DNA of 21,446 nt, taken from the NCBI GenBank assembly GCA_964554335.1, contig CAZKOF010000034.1, forward strand, positions 1-21,446. Reading direction: 5' to 3'. The notes under the pieces are model-generated. The model was not told where the DNA came from, searched no databases, and was given only the letters and a program-made list of their open reading frames with translations. This stretch comes from UBA3263 sp964554335 (GTDB lineage: Bacteria; Bacteroidota; Bacteroidia; Bacteroidales; Muribaculaceae). Positions 6,150 through 15,500 of the stretch are shown one piece after another. Position numbers and translations under genes: made by a program. Positions within the stretch are counted from its first letter, which is position 1. Each line of letters begins with the position of its first letter.

Positions 6150-8528
6150 ATGAAAAAAAGCATTTCCCTCATCACGCTGGCACTGCCTGCACTTCAGATG
6201 CTCGCGGCCTACGAGACGAACTTCCCCGCCGACGCAACCATCGCCGACCTCGCAGGACGCGCTCTCAATGGCGTCGGTATCGGCGAAGAAACCGTTGCTG
6301 TGCCTCAGGCCGAAGACCGGCTTCTCTACCATGACCTCTCGTCAACGGCTATCTTCAACGTCAATGCCGGCGATGCCGTAACGCCGGTCATTGACTGGAA
6401 CGGCAGCTACATGCACGGCTACTTTTACATTGACATCAACGCCGACGGCACGTTCACCTACCCCGACGAACTCGTTTCCTACTCCTACTACCAGGGCACC
6501 AACTCCCTCGGCCTCGGAGCCAATAATAACTGCGGCGTAGAACTTCCACCGCTTGTCATCCCCAACCTCATTGCCGGCGACTACCGCGCACGCTTCATCG
6601 TTGACTGGGATGCATGCGACCCGGGCGGACGCTGCGACGAAGCCAACTCCATAATCAAAAACGCAGGCGCCATCGCCGACGTAACCCTCCGCGTCACCGC
6701 AATAGCTGCCGCCGATCCGGCATATCCCGTCAACTATCCCGACGACACAACCATAACCCATAGCACCCGATGCCTCCATAGCTTCGCGCTCTCGCAGCCA
6801 ATGCTCGGCGCCGAAACAATAACCGTGGGCCAGGCCGACGACAAGCTCCTCTACCACGACATGAGCGCCACAGAAATCACCCTCTATCCCGGCTATGACG
6901 TCAGCATAACGTTCAACTGGACAGGAGCCTGGATGAATAGCTACCTCTACATCGACCGTGCCGACAACGGCGACTTCGCACCCCACATTGCCCCCGCCGG
7001 CGTGCCCGTGCCCGGCTCCGACATCATTACCTACTCCCATCTCGGCGGCAAAAATTCCCTCGGACAAACCGACAACGGACAATACCTCGCCAACATTCCC
7101 TCCTTCAGCATACCCGCCGATCTGAAGCCCGGTGAAAAATATCGCGCACGCCTCAAAATCGACTGGGATAGCGCCGACCCCGCCGGATCCGAAACCATAC
7201 TCAAAGACGGCGGCGCAATCGTCGACTTCACCATCGTTATCAGCGACGAAAAAATAACAAGCGCAACCATCACGGCAATGCCTCTCAACGGAATACTGAC
7301 CTCGGCCGACGGCAGTCCCCTACCCGAGACCTATGCCGAAGGCCACCCCATCGACATCCGCGCCATTGCCTCCGTGCCCGGATTTGAAACAGACCACATC
7401 ATCGTGCGCAGCGGCGTTGCCCCCGAACAGACCGACACAAAAATTACCCTTGACGCCGAAGGTATCGCAACCATACCGGCCGAACTCGTCAAAGGCGACG
7501 TCATAATCTACGCCATTTTCGAAGAACAACCCGATAGCGAATGGACAAAAATCTGGGGCGACGAATTCAACACCGACGCCCTCGATCTCAAAACCTGGAG
7601 CTACCACCCCCGTTACTCATCAACCTGGAACCGCTACATCGCACAGGGCGAAGCCGAATGCCTCGAGGTCAACACCTTCGGCAACGGATACTACAACTCC
7701 TGGTGCCTCCCGACCGACAAAGAGATCTTCCCCAACGAAAGCCAACCCATGATCTCTGGCGCCATCTATACCGGCGGAAAATTTGAATTCCACTACGGTC
7801 GCATAGAAGTCCGCGTAAAAACCAACCCATACACAGGCAACTTCCCCGCATTTTGGCTTATGCCCGCCACCAACGCAGAAGGAGGATGGCCCCGCAGCGG
7901 CGAAATCGACATATGGGAACAAATCGACGCATCAGCAGCAGCACACTCGACAATCCACTCCGGATGGACCGGTTGGAAAAACTACTGCGGATGGACCGAA
8001 GCGCCCAAACAATCCTCCCCACAAAGCACCAATAGCGTCAATGTAGACAACATGTACACCTGGCACTACTACGCCCTCGAATGGGACGCCGACGAACTCC
8101 GCTGGTACATTGACGGTCGCCACACGTTCACCTACAAGAACATGCACTACTCCGAGCCGGGCACAAACTACACCGAAGAAATCTGCTGGCCTTTCTACAA
8201 AAACTTCTACGTCATCCTAAACCAAAGTGTCGGCAACGGCTCATGGGCAGCATCACCTGATGTAAACCACAGCTACCTTACCCAGTTCGACTACGTCCGC
8301 GCATACCAGAAAAAGGGTGAAAACACCTACACCTCACCCCTCGCCGGCAACGGTGACGATCCCGACTTCTATCTGCCCCTCGACAACGCCTCAATTACCG
8401 ACATCACCGATGCCGACTCCGGAGAGGCACGCTACTACGACCTACAAGGCCGCCCCGTTGCCAATCCGACCAAACACTGTCTCTACATAAGAATCCAAAA
8501 CAACAAACCGACAAAAATCATCTATTAA
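6150..8528 (+). CDS. Secreted multidomain GH16-family glycoside hydrolase
   Basis: The 792-residue product is predicted to cleave beta-1,3/1,4-glucans or related polysaccharides outside the cytoplasm. A signal peptide covers about 1-20 (cleavage near LAA/YE). Two homologous modules follow at about 22-184 and 194-366; each has a DxLLYHD motif, a YxYID motif, a TNSLG- or KNSLG-type motif and an RARxxxDWD motif. An Ig-like module is at about 368-458. The GH16 domain spans about 464-722 and carries the catalytic motif GEIDIWE, with Glu585 as nucleophile and Glu590 as acid/base (ExDxxE). The tail (from about 760) contains YYDLQGRPVANP and LYIRIQNNKPTKIIY, a C-terminal signature common on exported Bacteroidetes proteins. 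Start 6150 fits the promoter and signal peptide. No SusC/SusD pair is beside it. Exact substrate cannot be called. Confidence 0.9.
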   Translation: MKKSISLITLALPALQMLAAYETNFPADATIADLAGRALNGVGIGEETVAVPQAEDRLLYHDLSSTAIFNVNAGDAVTPVIDWNGSYMHGYFYIDINADGTFTYPDELVSYSYYQGTNSLGLGANNNCGVELPPLVIPNLIAGDYRARFIVDWDACDPGGRCDEANSIIKNAGAIADVTLRVTAIAAADPAYPVNYPDDTTITHSTRCLHSFALSQPMLGAETITVGQADDKLLYHDMSATEITLYPGYDVSITFNWTGAWMNSYLYIDRADNGDFAPHIAPAGVPVPGSDIITYSHLGGKNSLGQTDNGQYLANIPSFSIPADLKPGEKYRARLKIDWDSADPAGSETILKDGGAIVDFTIVISDEKITSATITAMPLNGILTSADGSPLPETYAEGHPIDIRAIASVPGFETDHIIVRSGVAPEQTDTKITLDAEGIATIPAELVKGDVIIYAIFEEQPDSEWTKIWGDEFNTDALDLKTWSYHPRYSSTWNRYIAQGEAECLEVNTFGNGYYNSWCLPTDKEIFPNESQPMISGAIYTGGKFEFHYGRIEVRVKTNPYTGNFPAFWLMPATNAEGGWPRSGEIDIWEQIDASAAAHSTIHSGWTGWKNYCGWTEAPKQSSPQSTNSVNVDNMYTWHYYALEWDADELRWYIDGRHTFTYKNMHYSEPGTNYTEEICWPFYKNFYVILNQSVGNGSWAASPDVNHSYLTQFDYVRAYQKKGENTYTSPLAGNGDDPDFYLPLDNASITDITDADSGEARYYDLQGRPVANPTKHCLYIRIQNNKPTKIIY

Positions 8529-8572
8529 CATATATTAACCAATGCCACACCACTCGTTTCACCAAAAAACGC

Positions 8573-8580
8573 TACCTTTG
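8573..8580 (+). promoter_or_regulatory. -7 box upstream of tRNA-Ser
   Basis: TACCTTTG lies 20 bases before the tRNA. No good TTTG box is found at the expected distance, so only the -7 element is claimed. Confidence 0.55.
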
Positions 8581-8600
8581 CACTCGCAAAATAGCCTGAA

Positions 8601-8688
8601 GGAGAGATGCTCGAGTGGCTGAAGAGGCACGCCTGGAAAGCGTGTATAGGCCAAAAGCCTATCGCGGGTTCGAATCCCGCTCTCTCCG
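8601..8688 (+). tRNA. tRNA-Ser (anticodon GGA)
   Basis: The acceptor stem GGAGAGA (8601-8607) pairs with TCTCTCC (8681-8687), followed by the discriminator G at 8688. The anticodon stem CACGC (8628-8632) pairs with GCGTG (8640-8644) around loop CTGGAAA, so the anticodon is GGA (8635-8637), reading UCC/UCU. The long variable arm (ATAGGC with GCCTAT) is the serine hallmark. The T arm carries GGTTCGAATCC. The terminal CCA is not encoded; the genome reads GCA after the stem. Confidence 0.97.
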
Positions 8689-8698
8689 CAATAGAAAA

Positions 8699-8741
8699 TC
8701 CTTTATTCATAGGCATTTACACTTGGAATAAAGGACTTTTT
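8699..8741. terminator. Bidirectional-looking terminator between tRNA-Ser and the minus-strand operon
   Basis: TCCTTTATTC (8699-8708) pairs perfectly with GAATAAAGGA (8726-8735) across a 17-base loop. CTTTTT follows on the plus strand; on the minus strand a TTTTC run follows the same stem. It could end both the tRNA transcript and leftward transcription. Confidence 0.65.
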
Positions 8742-8793
8742 ACGTCCTAATATTGTCTGTCGGCCACCAAATATCCGCCACCATTTTTGGCGA

Positions 8794-8958
8794 ATGTTTC
8801 AGCATAGAATGAAAGACACACTCACAACGTCGTAGAAATATTGTTCATCAAGAAGAAGATCAAAAGACAAAAGGCTTGCGGTTACGGTTGACTTACTGGC
8901 GTCACTTGCAATTATATTCCTGACGTATCTGCTTGTTGAACCGTTCGGCTATCGCTGA
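8794..8958 (+). pseudogene. Short membrane-protein ORF interrupted by an in-frame TAG
   Basis: From the ATG at 8794 the frame reads 13 codons to a TAG (8833-8835). It then reads a further 40 codons without an ATG to a TGA at 8956-8958. The second part has a basic start (RRRSKDKR) and a clear membrane helix (LLASLAIIFLTYLLV) ending in EPFGYR. This is plausible as the remains of a small membrane protein, but the family is not recognised and the open stretch is short. Chance remains possible. It ends one base before the stop of the convergent aspartic protease gene. Confidence 0.25.
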
Positions 8959-8959
8959 G

Positions 8960-10285
8960 TCAGCGCTCGACCGCAACGGTGAAGTCGACCATGTTGAAGC
9001 GGATTTTGCGATAGAGCATTAGAGTACGCAGCCCGATGTTGGCACCATATGCCATCGCGGAATAGTCGGCTCGGGTCATGACAACGATTTCGGCGGGCGT
9101 AACTGTTGTGCCGCCAATCGTCACGTCCACGTCCGTTAGCCTATAGCATAGAGACATGGCAACACCCCCGAAACCGGCGCTACGAATGGTGTCGGTTTCA
9201 CAGTGGGCTTCCAGATATTGCTGATGTTCCTCATAAAAGTTCGCACCGAGCGAGCCGAAGGAGGCATCCCCCGAGTCGAGACACATCTGCACCTGACGGC
9301 CTCGGATTGCTCCTCTGGTGAGCAGATTCATCCCTGATGAGAAGCAAAGATTAGGAGCGGCATCACTTCTTGTGGGAGCCTGAGATGGAACGGCAATCAG
9401 TCCGGCATTGAAATCTATGGTCAAATCTTTGAGTTGCAACATGAGTTCGCTGCCAACAACGATGTTGAAACAGTCGATATATTGGTCTGCCTCTGCATTG
9501 TTTGATGACATCGAGGCCACTATAAACGGGACGTTTCTGACAGAGAGATTGCCCAGTTTAAGCTCTTTGGCAACGGCAACGTATCCCTCGCCCTTCCCCA
9601 CTCCGGCAACAGTCATACGCGTTCCCGAAAGGGGTTCGAGGTTATATTTTGCAGCCATTTCGGGTGAAATCATATTGACGCCGGCACCGGTATCGAAAGT
9701 GATATCCGCTTCAATTCCGTTGATATAACTGCTTCGCAGGTGCATCAATACAGACCCTTTACCTTCGGGGCCGACAGGCACGATTACGAATGGAACCTCC
9801 GCATCGGCGCCCTGAGGAAACTCAACCTCATATGGCTTATATTCTGCCAACGCAGCATATCGTTCAGCCGACACAGTAAGAGCGGCAACAGAAGCAGAAT
9901 CGAGATATTGTCGGGTCTGGTCTACGATGGAGTTGATCATTGACGCGGCCTCGGCATTGTAGCCCTCGCGGCTCAGGTCCATGCCGAACATATGAGCTGA
10001 CGACACCAGATTGCCCAAATCGAGCGACTGAGAGTTGAGCAGTTCCCTAAAAGCAGGAATCGATACTTCGGGCCGGTTCAGGCGGTTGCCGATCAGGCAG
10101 CGAGAAAATACCTCCAGAAACGGGTTAATGGAGTCTTTGGGCGTCACATTATATATGGAGTCCAGCGCAAACCAATCAGCGGTATTCATGGCGTTGCCGA
10201 TTTTCTCATCAACAGACTGCGCCATTCCGCTCATCGAAAAGACAAATAGAACAACAGACAAAAGAAAATAGCGATACATAGTCAT
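8960..10285 (-). CDS. Exported two-motif aspartic protease (retropepsin-like)
   Basis: The 441-residue product has a signal peptide (MYRYFLLSVVLFVFSMSGMA) with cleavage near residue 22-24, then a helical region to about 150. A first aspartic-protease lobe carries FDTGAGVN (Asp198). A second carries CLDSGDAS (Asp337), about 140 residues later. Retroviral-type bacterial proteases usually have one DTG per chain and dimerise. Two D(T/S)G motifs suggest a pseudo-dimer like pepsin, or a second lobe that has lost activity. The protein probably acts in the periplasm or outer envelope; its target is unknown. Start 10285 is the first ATG; the ATG at 10279 (MYRYF) is an equally good start. It lies 15 bases downstream of the DUF2461 gene and appears to share its transcript. 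Confidence 0.8.
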   Translation of the reverse strand: MTMYRYFLLSVVLFVFSMSGMAQSVDEKIGNAMNTADWFALDSIYNVTPKDSINPFLEVFSRCLIGNRLNRPEVSIPAFRELLNSQSLDLGNLVSSAHMFGMDLSREGYNAEAASMINSIVDQTRQYLDSASVAALTVSAERYAALAEYKPYEVEFPQGADAEVPFVIVPVGPEGKGSVLMHLRSSYINGIEADITFDTGAGVNMISPEMAAKYNLEPLSGTRMTVAGVGKGEGYVAVAKELKLGNLSVRNVPFIVASMSSNNAEADQYIDCFNIVVGSELMLQLKDLTIDFNAGLIAVPSQAPTRSDAAPNLCFSSGMNLLTRGAIRGRQVQMCLDSGDASFGSLGANFYEEHQQYLEAHCETDTIRSAGFGGVAMSLCYRLTDVDVTIGGTTVTPAEIVVMTRADYSAMAYGANIGLRTLMLYRKIRFNMVDFTVAVER

Positions 10286-10300
10286 TAGGGGAATACGAGG

Positions 10301-10981
10301 TTAATCGAGGTTGAAGGTGTAGGCGATAGCGCGGTTAAGGAGGTGTAGAAAAGGGCGGGTCACGGAGAAGTCGTCAAGAATGCGGTCGACGAGGTCGGGC
10401 GAGGTCAGATAATCTTCGTCCACGGTCTTTATCAGGCAGAAATTCTTGTAGCGGAAAAGGTCACTGTAGGGTTTGGCCGCATCAAATCCGCGGGCAGGGC
10501 GTTTGAGCATCTGTTCGGTGTCGAGTGTGAAGCCTTTGGCATGTGCCATAGCGTCGATGAACGACTTGGCGTCATTGAAGGCAATATCTTCGCGCAAAAT
10601 TTTCAGGACTGCAGGCTCGGTGTAATAATTGCCCGTGGCAATCATCCCCTGCACAGAACCGTCCTCATCAGCTATGCCCAGTTGAAAGTAATAGCCCGAA
10701 TAGGGGCCGCGCTTGCCTCCGGGAGCAAAATAGCAACCCATGTTGGTCTTGTAAGGACGCTTGTCGTGAGAAAAACGCGTGTCGCGATAGATTCTCCATG
10801 TGCAGTCGCCGACCGTCAGCGATCCTATCGAGGGGTCGAGTTCCCTGACGCGACCGATTAGCAGCTCAACAAAGGCGTCAAACCGTTGTTTTACCTGCAG
10901 ATACTCGTCTTTATGTGCGGCAAACCATTCGCGATTATTATTCGCCGCCAAATTCGCCAGAAACTTAATAATCTCTTTCAT
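10301..10981 (-). CDS. DUF2461 family protein
   Basis: The 226-residue protein shows the hallmarks I know for DUF2461: NNREWFAAHKDEY at about 15-27, then WRIYRDTRFSHDKRPYKTNM and YYFQLG in the middle. No biochemical function is established for the family to my knowledge. There is no signal peptide or membrane segment, so it is cytoplasmic. The conserved Trp-Phe-His and Arg-Asp-Arg-Phe-Asp/Lys-Pro-Tyr-Lys positions are intact. It is the first gene of the minus-strand pair, with a promoter in the short gap shared with the divergent sigma factor gene. Confidence 0.85.
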   Translation of the reverse strand: MKEIIKFLANLAANNNREWFAAHKDEYLQVKQRFDAFVELLIGRVRELDPSIGSLTVGDCTWRIYRDTRFSHDKRPYKTNMGCYFAPGGKRGPYSGYYFQLGIADEDGSVQGMIATGNYYTEPAVLKILREDIAFNDAKSFIDAMAHAKGFTLDTEQMLKRPARGFDAAKPYSDLFRYKNFCLIKTVDEDYLTSPDLVDRILDDFSVTRPFLHLLNRAIAYTFNLD

Positions 10982-10999
10982 ACGTTGTCGTTATATGTG

Positions 11000-11029
11000 C
11001 AAATATAGTGAAATTTTTTCGGATGCGAA
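11000..11029 (-). promoter_or_regulatory. Minus-strand promoter of the DUF2461/protease pair
   Basis: On the minus strand TATATTTG (11000-11007) is a -7 match, 18 bases before the DUF2461 ATG. A weak -33 box TTCG is at 11026-11029. It is divergent from the sigma factor promoter at 11039-11071. Confidence 0.6.
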
Positions 11030-11038
11030 GCGATAGTG

Positions 11039-11071
11039 TTTGGGAGCAAGCGAATTTTTTGCGTATATTTG
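11039..11071 (+). promoter_or_regulatory. Promoter of the sigma/macroglobulin operon
   Basis: TATATTTG at 11064-11071 and TTTG at 11039-11042 are spaced by 21 bases. The -7 box ends six bases before a GTG at 11077, which puts the transcript start very close to that codon. Confidence 0.65.
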
Positions 11072-11076
11072 CAGAC

Positions 11077-11625
11077 GTGGAAGATGAGAACCATACATTA
11101 GAGGATAGACTGCGCGACCCGGCAACCAGACGCGAAGCCTTCGGCGAACTGCTGGCGCAATTCAGCGAGCCTCTCTATTGGCAAATCCGCCGTATGGTCA
11201 ACAACCACGACGACACCGACGACCTGCTGCAGAACACGTTTATGAAAGCATGGCAGGCGATGGACGACTTTCGCGGCGACGCAAAGCTATCGACGTGGCT
11301 CCACAAAATCGCTCTAAACGAAGCCCTCACTCACCTCGACAAACTGAAACGCCGACCGACCGAGAGCCTCGACAATGAGGAGCATTCAGCCATCCATAGT
11401 CTCGAGGCCGACGAATGGATTGACGGCGACGAGGCCGCAACAGCCCTCCGAGAAGCCGTCGGCTCCCTGCCCGAGAAGCAACGCATGGTCTTCAACATGA
11501 AGTATTTCAATGAGATGAAATATGACGATATCGCCGAGATCACCGGCACTACCGTCGGAGCGCTGAAAGCAACATATCACATTGCAGTGAAAAAAATCGA
11601 GCAATTTCTAAAGTCACGCGGTTAA
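11077..11625 (+). CDS. ECF-type RNA polymerase sigma factor
   Basis: This sigma-70 family extracytoplasmic-function sigma factor directs RNA polymerase to an envelope-related regulon. Region 2 includes LYWQIRRMV and DTDDLLQNTFMKAW, then STWLHKIALNEALTHL. Region 4 includes LPEKQRMVFNMKYFNEMKYD and the helix-turn-helix IAEITGTTVGALKATYHIAV. I chose the GTG at 11077, giving 182 residues starting (M)EDENHTLEDRLRDPATRREA, because an upstream in-frame ATG at 11008 would place the protein start before the promoter. The next in-frame ATG lies inside region 2. The transcript would be leaderless or nearly so. The gene heads a run with a membrane protein, a Spy-like protein and an alpha-2-macroglobulin. 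Confidence 0.88.
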   Translation: MEDENHTLEDRLRDPATRREAFGELLAQFSEPLYWQIRRMVNNHDDTDDLLQNTFMKAWQAMDDFRGDAKLSTWLHKIALNEALTHLDKLKRRPTESLDNEEHSAIHSLEADEWIDGDEAATALREAVGSLPEKQRMVFNMKYFNEMKYDDIAEITGTTVGALKATYHIAVKKIEQFLKSRG

Positions 11626-11667
11626 ACCTTTGTTGTTAAAATCTGTCAAAAAAAGAAAAAACGATAA

Positions 11668-12069
11668 ATGATGAGCAATTCAGACATGAAATACAGTGCC
11701 GGCGAATGGCCCAAGACCGACGGACGCACCGTGCCCGAAGGATATTTCGACGCCTTTGCGCGGCGGATGATGGCGCAACTTCCGGCAACACCCGAGGTGC
11801 ACGAGGAGCCGCGACGAACCACCTGGCAGATAATCAGACCCTATGTATATATGGCCGCAATGTTTGCCGGAGTTTATCTGATGATGAACATCTTCTCACT
11901 GACAACCGGAGTCCGCGACGCGGTGCAGGGACAGGACACGTCGAACCTGTTAGCCGAACTGGTTAACACAAACACGGCCTCTTATGTCGACGAATACGTT
12001 TCAATGAGCGACCCGTTTCTCTACGATGACCTCTATGAGGCCGGATTTGAAATACCTGACAATCTCTAA
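11668..12069 (+). CDS. Small single-pass membrane protein, probable anti-sigma factor
   Basis: The 133-residue protein has a cytoplasmic-type N-terminus containing TVPEGYFDAFARRMMAQLP (21-39). A membrane helix covers about 57-77 (IRPYVYMAAMFAGVYLMMNI), and a C-terminal part of about 55 residues (to FEIPDNL) would face the periplasm. This VPEGYF segment plus one membrane helix is a pattern I associate with genes placed directly after ECF sigma genes in Bacteroidetes. It carries no recognisable zinc-type anti-sigma motif. The role in holding the sigma factor is inferred from position and topology. It starts 42 bases after the sigma gene, with ATG at 11668 or 11671. The next gene begins 3 bases after its stop. 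Confidence 0.65.
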   Translation: MMSNSDMKYSAGEWPKTDGRTVPEGYFDAFARRMMAQLPATPEVHEEPRRTTWQIIRPYVYMAAMFAGVYLMMNIFSLTTGVRDAVQGQDTSNLLAELVNTNTASYVDEYVSMSDPFLYDDLYEAGFEIPDNL

Positions 12070-12072
12070 GAT

Positions 12073-12549
12073 ATGAATTGCCTCCGAATAGTTCTGATAG
12101 CGCTGCTGATCGTCCCGTTCAGCTCCCTGGCCGACAAACCGGACAACGGTCAGAAAGACCTGAACAAAAAAGAATGGTTCCGCAAGCTGAAAGAGACGAA
12201 ACATAACTTCATGGTCAAGAAACTGGACCTTACAAAGGCGCAACAAGACGAATTTTTCCGCCTGTATGACGCCAAAGAGCAGGCACGCTTTGAAGCGGAA
12301 AGCAAAGTGCGCTCGCTCGAAAAGGAAATCACGAAAAAGGGCGATGCCGCAACCGACGAAGATTATAGCCGGGCAATCACCGCACAGTATCAGCTCAACC
12401 ACGACCTCGCCAAAATTGAGTCGCAATATGAGGAAGAGTTCCGCAAAGTGCTGACCAAACGCCAACTCTACAAATTGCGTAACGCTGAATTCAGCTTCCA
12501 AAGAAAACTGATGCAACAACATAACCGGGCGCCGAAATATAAAAAATGA
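12073..12549 (+). CDS. Spy/CpxP-like periplasmic protein
   Basis: The 158-residue protein has a signal peptide (cleavage near SLA/DK, residue 20) and is otherwise helical and charged. It has two LTxxQ-type motifs, LTKAQ (53-57) and LTKRQ (127-131), each opening a long helix. This is the arrangement of Spy and CpxP, which act as periplasmic chaperones or sensors of envelope stress. Identity with those proteins is weak beyond the motif, so the role is inferred. It lies 3 bases after the membrane protein gene and overlaps the macroglobulin start (stop TGA within ATGATG). The four genes are thus translationally linked. Confidence 0.7.
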   Translation: MNCLRIVLIALLIVPFSSLADKPDNGQKDLNKKEWFRKLKETKHNFMVKKLDLTKAQQDEFFRLYDAKEQARFEAESKVRSLEKEITKKGDAATDEDYSRAITAQYQLNHDLAKIESQYEEEFRKVLTKRQLYKLRNAEFSFQRKLMQQHNRAPKYKK

Positions 12550-15500
12550 TGATGTTAAAAAAGAGCATAGCAGCATTACTACTGACTCTGACTACGACAA
12601 TAACGGGTTTTGGGGCACTGCCTGCAAAACCCGATTTTGCATATCCCAAAACCGTCAGCAAGAACGCTGAAAAGGAACTCAAAGCCGCAATCAATAGTCA
12701 GAACGGCCCAGGAGCGTTGCGCGCGATGCTTGACTACGGGCTCGCACAGACCGCAATCAACCCCGACATTCTCGACACCACGATGAGCTACTTCAGCGAT
12801 ATTGAGAGCAAATTAAAGTCGCCGGCGGCAAAAGCGATGGTGATGCTCGCGCGGGCCGACGCCACCGGCAGCGACTCCCTGATTATTGAGGCCATCACCC
12901 GATATGGCGACGCGCTGAAAGAAGCTCATACAACCGACTGGAAAGGAGTTATCAATGCCGACGAGCGCTTCTTCCCGACGCTCTATGACTTCGCCGTCGC
13001 TCAGACCGACAATGACTCAATCATCAACGCCGCACTGAGTTACGACGCCTCGCGCCCCTACCCTCTCATCTATCTCGAAATGAGGCGCGCCAATGATTCG
13101 GAACAATACAAGGCTCTCTACTTGAAACATCTCGGCGAATCGACCGACATCTACCCGATGACGATGATGGTTCAACACGCCAACTCTCTCGACGAGCGGC
13201 AGCAGGCATATGATCGGCTGAAAGAGCGTGCAGCAAGCGGCAAAGAGTATAAAGAGGCTCTGGAGGTACTGACACGCCCCGACGTCAGCTGCGGGTCCAA
13301 CTCGGTGGTTGCCCGCGGAGCCAAACTGAAAGTCAATGTCTCGGCAACATGCCTCAATGCCGCCCGCCTGAGGGTCGAGATGGAGAAACCCGTGGCCAAA
13401 ACAATCAGAAACATCGACCTGAAATTTGAGGGAGAAGGAGTTTTTCGCGCCGACACGGTAATCGACCTGACATTCGACGAATTCGGAGTGTACAAACTGA
13501 CGCCGATCTTCGACGGCTTAAACCGCAAACATCCAGATTGGGTGCAGGTAACGGTGACCGACTTCCTCATCGCCAAGCCGAGCTACGGCACGCAAGAATT
13601 CAAGCCGTTGGCGCTCAACGTTATTGACGGTGCGCCTCAGAGCGACGTGAAGTTCACCACAGTGCGCAACCAGCTTAAAGGCACGCGCGGCGCCGACGCA
13701 TACTCACCGACAATCTATGACGGCCACGGCTATGACCCCGGAAATCAGCTACATAAGTTTGCCAACATTCTGACTGACCGAGCAATATATCATCCGGGTG
13801 ACACCATGCGTTTTGCAGCGACCCTAATGGAGAGCCTCGGAACCAAGCGCTCCCTGTCACCCAATTCGAACGTAAAGGTCATATTAAAAAACGTGAACTG
13901 GCAGGACGTTGCAACTCAGGCACTCACCTCCGACGACTTCGGTCGCATCAACGGCTCATTCCTGCTGCCCAAAGAGGGGCTGACAGGCAGCTATCACCTG
14001 GTTATCGACGACGTTGACAACGCCGATGTCATGGTCACAGACTATAAAGCGCCGACCTTTGCCGTGGTGCTCACCACAACGCGCATCGACTCAACCACGG
14101 TTGAACTCGGCGGTACCGCTACGGGCTACAACGGCTTCCCTGTTGCCGACGCACAGGTTGCACTGACCGTCAACGAGTTGCCGATGTGGATATGGTTCCG
14201 TAACTTCCGTAATTTCCGCAGCAACGACCGGGTAGCTGCCGACACCGTCAGCACCGATGCCTCGGGTAACTTCACGGCCCGGCTTACCATACCCGCCGGA
14301 GTAAACCTCTCGGCCACGGCCACCGTCACCAACCCCGCCGGCGAAAGCAACGAAGAGTCGGCATTCATCCCCTTCAACCGATATTTCATCGAAGGAGACA
14401 TCGCACAGTTCACTGAAGCCGGCAAAGGCCCTAAGTTCAACGTATTAAACACCAAAGGCGAGCCAACTGACATCGCCCCCGGCATAACCCTAAACGACAA
14501 CATCGCGCCCGATAGCGACTGGAGCAACGTGCCCTCGGGAGAATACACCGTGGTAGTATCGGCCGAAGGAGCCGCAACACAAGAGTACTCCACCACCGTC
14601 TACCGTCGAACCGACACCATGCCTCCTACCGAGAGCGCGTTGTTTGTTCCCGTCAGAACAGCCCGACCGGGCGACCGGCTGCTCGTCGGCACATCTTATA
14701 GCGGCAGCAATATCCTGATGACAGTTTGGACCTCCGACAGCATCGTCGAGCAGCGCTGGCTCACACCCGAGCGAGGCAACTTCATGCTCGACGTTAATCT
14801 GCCCGAGGGCATTGACGACGCCGACATGACCCTGATTACCCTGCGAAACTACCGCTTCCATGAAACCGTCGTGAATATACGACGCCCCGACGTTGCCAGA
14901 AACCTGAAAATCGAAATTTCATCCCTGCGTGACAAGATGACTCCCGGCGAGCGCGAAATTTGGACCGTCAAAGTCACCGACAACCTCGGTCAACCCGTTC
15001 AGGCAGCAGTGATGGCCGACGCATATTGCAAAGCCCTTGACGCCCTGCAACCGTTCGTTTGGCGCTTCAACACTCCATATATCTATGGACAGACTTTCTA
15101 CATGCGCATAGCGCCAAGCTACTCCATCGGAGCTTACAATAGCTCCGACCGCTACCTGAAAAACCAGCTCCACGGAATATACCCGGGCTTCAACCTATGG
15201 TCGCAAACCTGGCCTCACACCTATGAGGAAATCTACAACACCGGGGCAAGCCGTAAACTATATATCCAGGGCATGATGACGAAGAAGGAGGTAAGCACAA
15301 CGGGAGCTGCCGATGCAGTCGCCGAGCAAATCACCATAACCGACGACGCTGCCGAAGTCGAGAACGGGCTGCTGATGGAGCAGGCTATGGCATCGAGTGC
15401 CGCATTTGGCGGCGATAACGAGAGCAACACGGCTGAGCAATATCGCCTGCCGGAAGTCGCCGTTGCGCTCTGGCGTCCCGTGCTGACCACCGCGGCCGAC

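Noticed and set aside
8525..8716. Minus-strand 63-residue ORF containing ERAGFEPAIG.
   Set aside because: It is antisense to tRNA-Ser. The AGFEPA peptide is a well-known artefact of translating the opposite strand of tRNA-Ser genes.
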